Source of the DNA: Alphaproteobacteria bacterium
GTDB lineage: Bacteria > Pseudomonadota > Alphaproteobacteria > RF32 > CAG-239
Direction of reading: 5' to 3'
DNA length: 9,159 nucleotides
Assembly: GCA_024408895.1 (NCBI GenBank)
Contig: JAKSUO010000043.1
Location: 1-9,159 of the forward strand
In this document: in pieces, positions 6,558-9,159 of the stretch
Numbering within the stretch: the first letter of the stretch is position 1
How the letters are laid out: every line of letters starts with the position of its first letter
Position numbers and translations under genes: made by a program
Notes under the pieces: generated by a model
The model's input: only the letters and a program-made list of their open reading frames with translations
Database searches by the model: none
Told to the model about the DNA's origin: nothing

Positions 6558-6661
6558 TTTATACCCATTATCCACAAGATAAAAAATATTTCTCTAAACT
6601 TTCATACTGAAATATTTATAACTAAAATAAATTAAAAAAAATTATATGCAAGGATAAAAAA
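6558..6661. promoter_or_regulatory. AT-rich divergent spacer between galE and dnaB
   Basis: This 104-bp spacer must hold the promoters of both operons. On the minus strand there is a perfect TATAAT at 6646-6641, but no good -35 at the right distance. On the plus strand TAAAAT (6623-6628), 17 bases after a poor TTTCAT (6600-6605), is the best candidate for dnaB. Two copies of the palindrome AAATATTT (6584-6591 and 6610-6617) start 26 bases apart. The dnaB ribosome binding site AGGA (6651-6654) is clear. Promoter positions are uncertain. Confidence 0.5.
6568..6576 (+). promoter_or_regulatory. consensus DnaA box upstream of dnaB
   Basis: TTATCCACA is a perfect match to the bacterial DnaA-binding consensus TTATNCACA. 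It lies just upstream of the galE start and 85 bases upstream of the dnaB ATG, next to very AT-rich DNA. A control of dnaB (or galE) transcription by DnaA is plausible. It is the only perfect box I found in the spacer, so this is not a replication origin by itself. A single 9-mer can also occur by chance. Confidence 0.45.
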
Positions 6662-8134
6662 ATGGAAAAACCGGATATAACAAAACTACCGAAGAATATT
6701 GAGGCGGAACAAGCTCTTTTAGGGGCTTTGTTGGCAAATAATCGTGCCTATGAAAAAGTTTCGGATTTATTGAAACCGGAATTTTTTGCGGATTCCACTC
6801 ATCGGAAAATATATGCGGTTATTAAAATATTATTGGATAAAAATCATACGGCCGATGTTATTACGTTAAGAGACTATTTTACGCAAGAAGGGACATTGGA
6901 ACAGGTTGGGGGATTTCCATATTTGGTAAAATTGGCGGAAAGTGCGTCACCGCTAACAAATATAGAACACTATGCACAGTTTATTTATGATAAATATTTG
7001 CGGCGCGAACTTATTGGCACGGGCTATGAAATTGGTAATAATGCCATGACGGAAAAGTTGGATGAAACGGCGCTTGATCAGATTGCTGAAGCGGAAAAGT
7101 CTTTGTATAATCTCGCTGATCAAGGAACGCCACAGGGGGGATTTATTGATTTTTCCTCGGCCTTAAACTCTTCGCTTGAAAATATTCAAGAAGCTTATCA
7201 AAAAGAGGGCGGAATTTCGGGGATTCCGACCGGTTTGAATCAGTTGGATTATAAAATCGGCGGTTTAACCAATTCAGAGTTGATTATTATTGCCGGTCGT
7301 CCTGGTATGGGAAAAACGGCGTTGGCTACCAACATAGCTTATAATGTGGCTGATTTTTTCGCGCGCGATAAAAAAACACCGCCGGAAAATCGTGGTGTGG
7401 CATTTTTTTCGTTGGAAATGTCAAGTGAAGAATTGGCAGCCCGTGTTCTTTCAACCGTAACACAAACGTCCAGCCATCGGATGCGTACCGGTAATTTGGA
7501 AGAGGCTGAATTAACCCGCATTATCGCTGCGGTGCGCGAATTGAATAACATACCGTTATATATTGATGATACGCCGGGAGTCAGTATCAATTCCATTCGT
7601 GCGCGAGCTCGTCGCTTAAAACGCAGCAAAGGACTCGGGTTGGTGGTTATTGATTATATTCAACTTATCGGCGGCACCGGTGATAAAAAAAGTGAAGGTA
7701 ATCGTGTGCAAGAAGTGTCCGAAATTTCACGCGGTTTGAAAATATTGGCCAAGGAGCTGAAAATTCCGGTTATTGCTTTGTCTCAATTAAACCGTGGGGT
7801 TGAATCGCGAGATGACAAACAACCGCAAATGTCTGATTTGCGTGAGTCCGGTTCAATTGAGCAAGATGCTGATATTGTTATGTTTGTGTTCCGTGAAAAC
7901 TACTATATTCATAATTCGGAGCCAAAGCAAAAAGAAGATGAATCAGCAGAAGCATTTGCCAAAAAACATGCCGAATGGGAAATAAGAGACAGACAAACCG
8001 CTAATTTGGCCGATGTTATTATCGGTAAGCAACGTCATGGCCCGACCGGCACGATTAAACTTTATTGGAACGGCGAATACACACAATTCGGTAATTTGGC
8101 TGAAGATGATAAATTACCTGAACGTCACGGATAA
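6662..8134 (+). CDS. dnaB: replicative DNA helicase DnaB
   Basis: DnaB is the hexameric 5'-3' helicase that unwinds DNA at the replication fork and recruits primase. The 490-residue product has the N-terminal domain (NIEAEQALLGALL, 12-24), a linker, and the RecA-like domain with Walker A GRPGMGKT (212-219), catalytic Glu252 in FFSLEMSSEEL, Walker B VVIDYIQLI (328-336), sensor-like ALSQLNRGVESR (372-383) and the arginine-finger motif KQRHGPTGT (456-464). Residues about 416-448 form a charged insertion absent from the E. coli protein and typical, to my knowledge, of alphaproteobacterial DnaB. There is no intein. ATG 6662 has AGGA seven bases upstream. It is transcribed divergently from galE and followed after 3 bases by the ycgN-family gene. 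Identification is firm. Confidence 0.97.
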   Translation: MEKPDITKLPKNIEAEQALLGALLANNRAYEKVSDLLKPEFFADSTHRKIYAVIKILLDKNHTADVITLRDYFTQEGTLEQVGGFPYLVKLAESASPLTNIEHYAQFIYDKYLRRELIGTGYEIGNNAMTEKLDETALDQIAEAEKSLYNLADQGTPQGGFIDFSSALNSSLENIQEAYQKEGGISGIPTGLNQLDYKIGGLTNSELIIIAGRPGMGKTALATNIAYNVADFFARDKKTPPENRGVAFFSLEMSSEELAARVLSTVTQTSSHRMRTGNLEEAELTRIIAAVRELNNIPLYIDDTPGVSINSIRARARRLKRSKGLGLVVIDYIQLIGGTGDKKSEGNRVQEVSEISRGLKILAKELKIPVIALSQLNRGVESRDDKQPQMSDLRESGSIEQDADIVMFVFRENYYIHNSEPKQKEDESAEAFAKKHAEWEIRDRQTANLADVIIGKQRHGPTGTIKLYWNGEYTQFGNLAEDDKLPERHG

Positions 8135-8137
8135 AAA

Positions 8138-8641
8138 ATGGAAAGAAAAATTGAAATAGAAGAAGATTTTAATCCGCAGGAACGTGTTGATTCTTTTGCC
8201 GCTTTGGAACCTGAATTTTGGAAGCATAAAAAACTTGAAGAAATGTCTCAAGACGAGTGGGAGGCTCTTTGCGACGGATGTGGTAAATGTTGCTTAAATA
8301 AATTGGAAATAAAAAACAGAGTTTATTTTACTAATGCCCATTGTCGTTTTTTGGATTGTCAAAGCTGTTTATGCAAAATCTATCCGCATCGTTTTGAAGT
8401 TGTGCCTGATTGCCGCAATATTGATTTAGCTTCCGTGCGGGAACATCCGCGGTGGCTACCGAAAACGTGCGCCTACTTGCTTTTGGATAACGGATATGAT
8501 TTGCCGGCATGGCACCCTCTTAAAACAAAAAATGCCGATAGCGTGCATCAGGCGAAGATGTCTTTGAAAGGACGTCAGCTTGTCAACGAAACAAAGGTGA
8601 AAGATTATGAAGATTACATTGTTGACTGGCAAGACCTTTGA
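8138..8641 (+). CDS. YcgN/UPF0260 family cysteine-cluster protein
   Basis: A 167-residue protein matching the YcgN (UPF0260) family from end to end: FWKHKKLEEMSQDEWEALCDGCGKCCLNKLE (27-57), then a second cysteine group, WLPKTCAYLLL (106-116), LPAWHPL (122-128) and a conserved C-terminal region. There are ten cysteines: 45, 48, 51, 52, 69, 74, 77, 79, 92 and 111. The CxxCxxCC arrangement belongs to the wider putative zinc- or iron-chelating cysteine-cluster families. The bound metal and the function are not known to me. The ATG lies three bases after the dnaB stop with only a weak upstream GGA, so it is likely read from the same transcript. Its end overlaps the next gene by 35 bases. Confidence 0.9.
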   Translation: MERKIEIEEDFNPQERVDSFAALEPEFWKHKKLEEMSQDEWEALCDGCGKCCLNKLEIKNRVYFTNAHCRFLDCQSCLCKIYPHRFEVVPDCRNIDLASVREHPRWLPKTCAYLLLDNGYDLPAWHPLKTKNADSVHQAKMSLKGRQLVNETKVKDYEDYIVDWQDL

Positions 8642-9159
8642 CATCAGCGAAGCATTTGATTTTGATATAAAAATAGTGCAATCAGCCATGAGCCGAAAAC
8701 TGACGTTGCGCATTGATGCTAAAGAACATATTCCTGTTTTGAGTATTCCTAAATATTGCAGTCGCAAGCGTGCAGTGGCGTTTGTAAATGAAAATATGGA
8801 TTGGATTATAAATTCTTTAGGTAAGTTGCCGCAAATGAAACAATTTACCGCCGGTGATTCTTTTTTGCTGTTCGGCCAAAAGGTGACAATTAAGCACAAT
8901 GCCGATGCCCGGCGCGGTGTTTGGTTGGATAATGATGTATTAAACGTATCGGGAAGTGCGGAATTTTTACATCGTCGCGTGCGTGATTATATTAAACAAC
9001 GTGCCGCTGATGAATTTTATAAAATTTCCGCCGACTATGCGAAACAACTGGGGGAAAAATTAAGCGGTGTCAGTATTAAAGACACAAAATCACGTTGGGG
9101 AAGTTGTTCTGTTTTGCACCATATTAATTACAGTTGGCGTATTGCTCTGGCTCCCGATT
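8607..9159 (+). CDS. YgjP/DUF45-family metalloprotease, 3' end missing
   Basis: An open frame of 184 codons runs off the right edge. It begins MKITLLTGKTFDISEAFDF and contains the family features: a beta-rich N-terminal part with RKLTLRID and FVNENMDWI, then FTAGDSFLLFGQKVTI, a helical part with RRVRDYIKQRAADEFYKIS, and the diagnostic KSRWGSCS motif followed by INYSWRIALAPD at the edge. Family members (SprT-like zinc metallopeptidases related to E. coli YgjP) have an HExxH zinc site shortly after this point, which lies outside the window. ATG 8607 has AAGGTGA (8594-8600) six bases upstream, inside the end of the ycgN-family gene, so the 35-base overlap looks real. The substrate is not known. 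Confidence 0.88.
   Translation, partial: MKITLLTGKTFDISEAFDFDIKIVQSAMSRKLTLRIDAKEHIPVLSIPKYCSRKRAVAFVNENMDWIINSLGKLPQMKQFTAGDSFLLFGQKVTIKHNADARRGVWLDNDVLNVSGSAEFLHRRVRDYIKQRAADEFYKISADYAKQLGEKLSGVSIKDTKSRWGSCSVLHHINYSWRIALAPD

Noticed and set aside
6558..6661. Replication origin at the galE-dnaB spacer
   Set aside because: There is only one perfect DnaA box in 104 bases and no gene commonly flanking alphaproteobacterial origins; an origin needs a cluster of boxes.
1..9159. CRISPR array, insertion sequence, prophage or defence island
   Set aside because: No spaced direct repeats, transposase, integrase or phage structural genes are seen; the genes are housekeeping families with similar composition.

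Overview
The window holds nine complete protein genes, one gene cut by the right edge and probably the first codons of another at the left edge. It looks like chromosomal core DNA from an AT-rich alphaproteobacterium (GC roughly 40% by eye). The best taxonomic clue is DnaB: between its FRE-YY segment and the KQRHGPTGT motif it carries an extra acidic/basic stretch that I know from alphaproteobacterial DnaB proteins. The YcgN-type cysteine-cluster protein and the YgjP-type metalloprotease fit a proteobacterium. TGA is used as an ordinary stop codon. Genus-level placement is not possible by eye; an uncultured host-associated lineage is only a guess.

Layout. Positions 1-301 are a non-coding, apparently divergent control region. 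It contains a likely minus-strand start codon at 7-9 with a good Shine-Dalgarno sequence, an 18-bp dyad, a cluster of inverted repeats at 139-205, and a well-formed extended -10 promoter at 245-272. Positions 302-4041 (plus) are a tightly coupled operon sufB / MazG-like / sufC / sufD, the scaffold of the SUF Fe-S cluster assembly machine with a small nucleotide-pyrophosphatase-like gene lodged inside it. Positions 4038-6557 (minus) form a compact operon galE -> terC-like -> histidine-phosphatase-like gene, whose end overlaps the end of sufD tail to tail. A 104-bp AT-rich divergent spacer (6558-6661) carries a perfect consensus DnaA box. Positions 6662-9159 (plus) are dnaB, a ycgN-family gene and the 5' part of a YgjP-family metalloprotease gene.

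How the genes work together. SufB, SufC and SufD form the ATP-driven scaffold on which Fe-S clusters are built. The cysteine desulfurase (SufS), its sulfur-transfer partner and an IscR-type regulator are not in this window, so they must be encoded elsewhere. The minus operon combines UDP-galactose supply (GalE) with a TerC/Mee-type membrane metal transporter. DnaB is the replicative helicase; the genes after it appear to be co-transcribed.

No clearly new defence, mobile or RNA-guided system is visible. The points most worth a second look are the MazG-like gene translationally locked into the suf operon, the mutually exclusive inverted repeats upstream of sufB, the Cys/His cluster near the SufD N terminus, and the DnaA box in front of dnaB.
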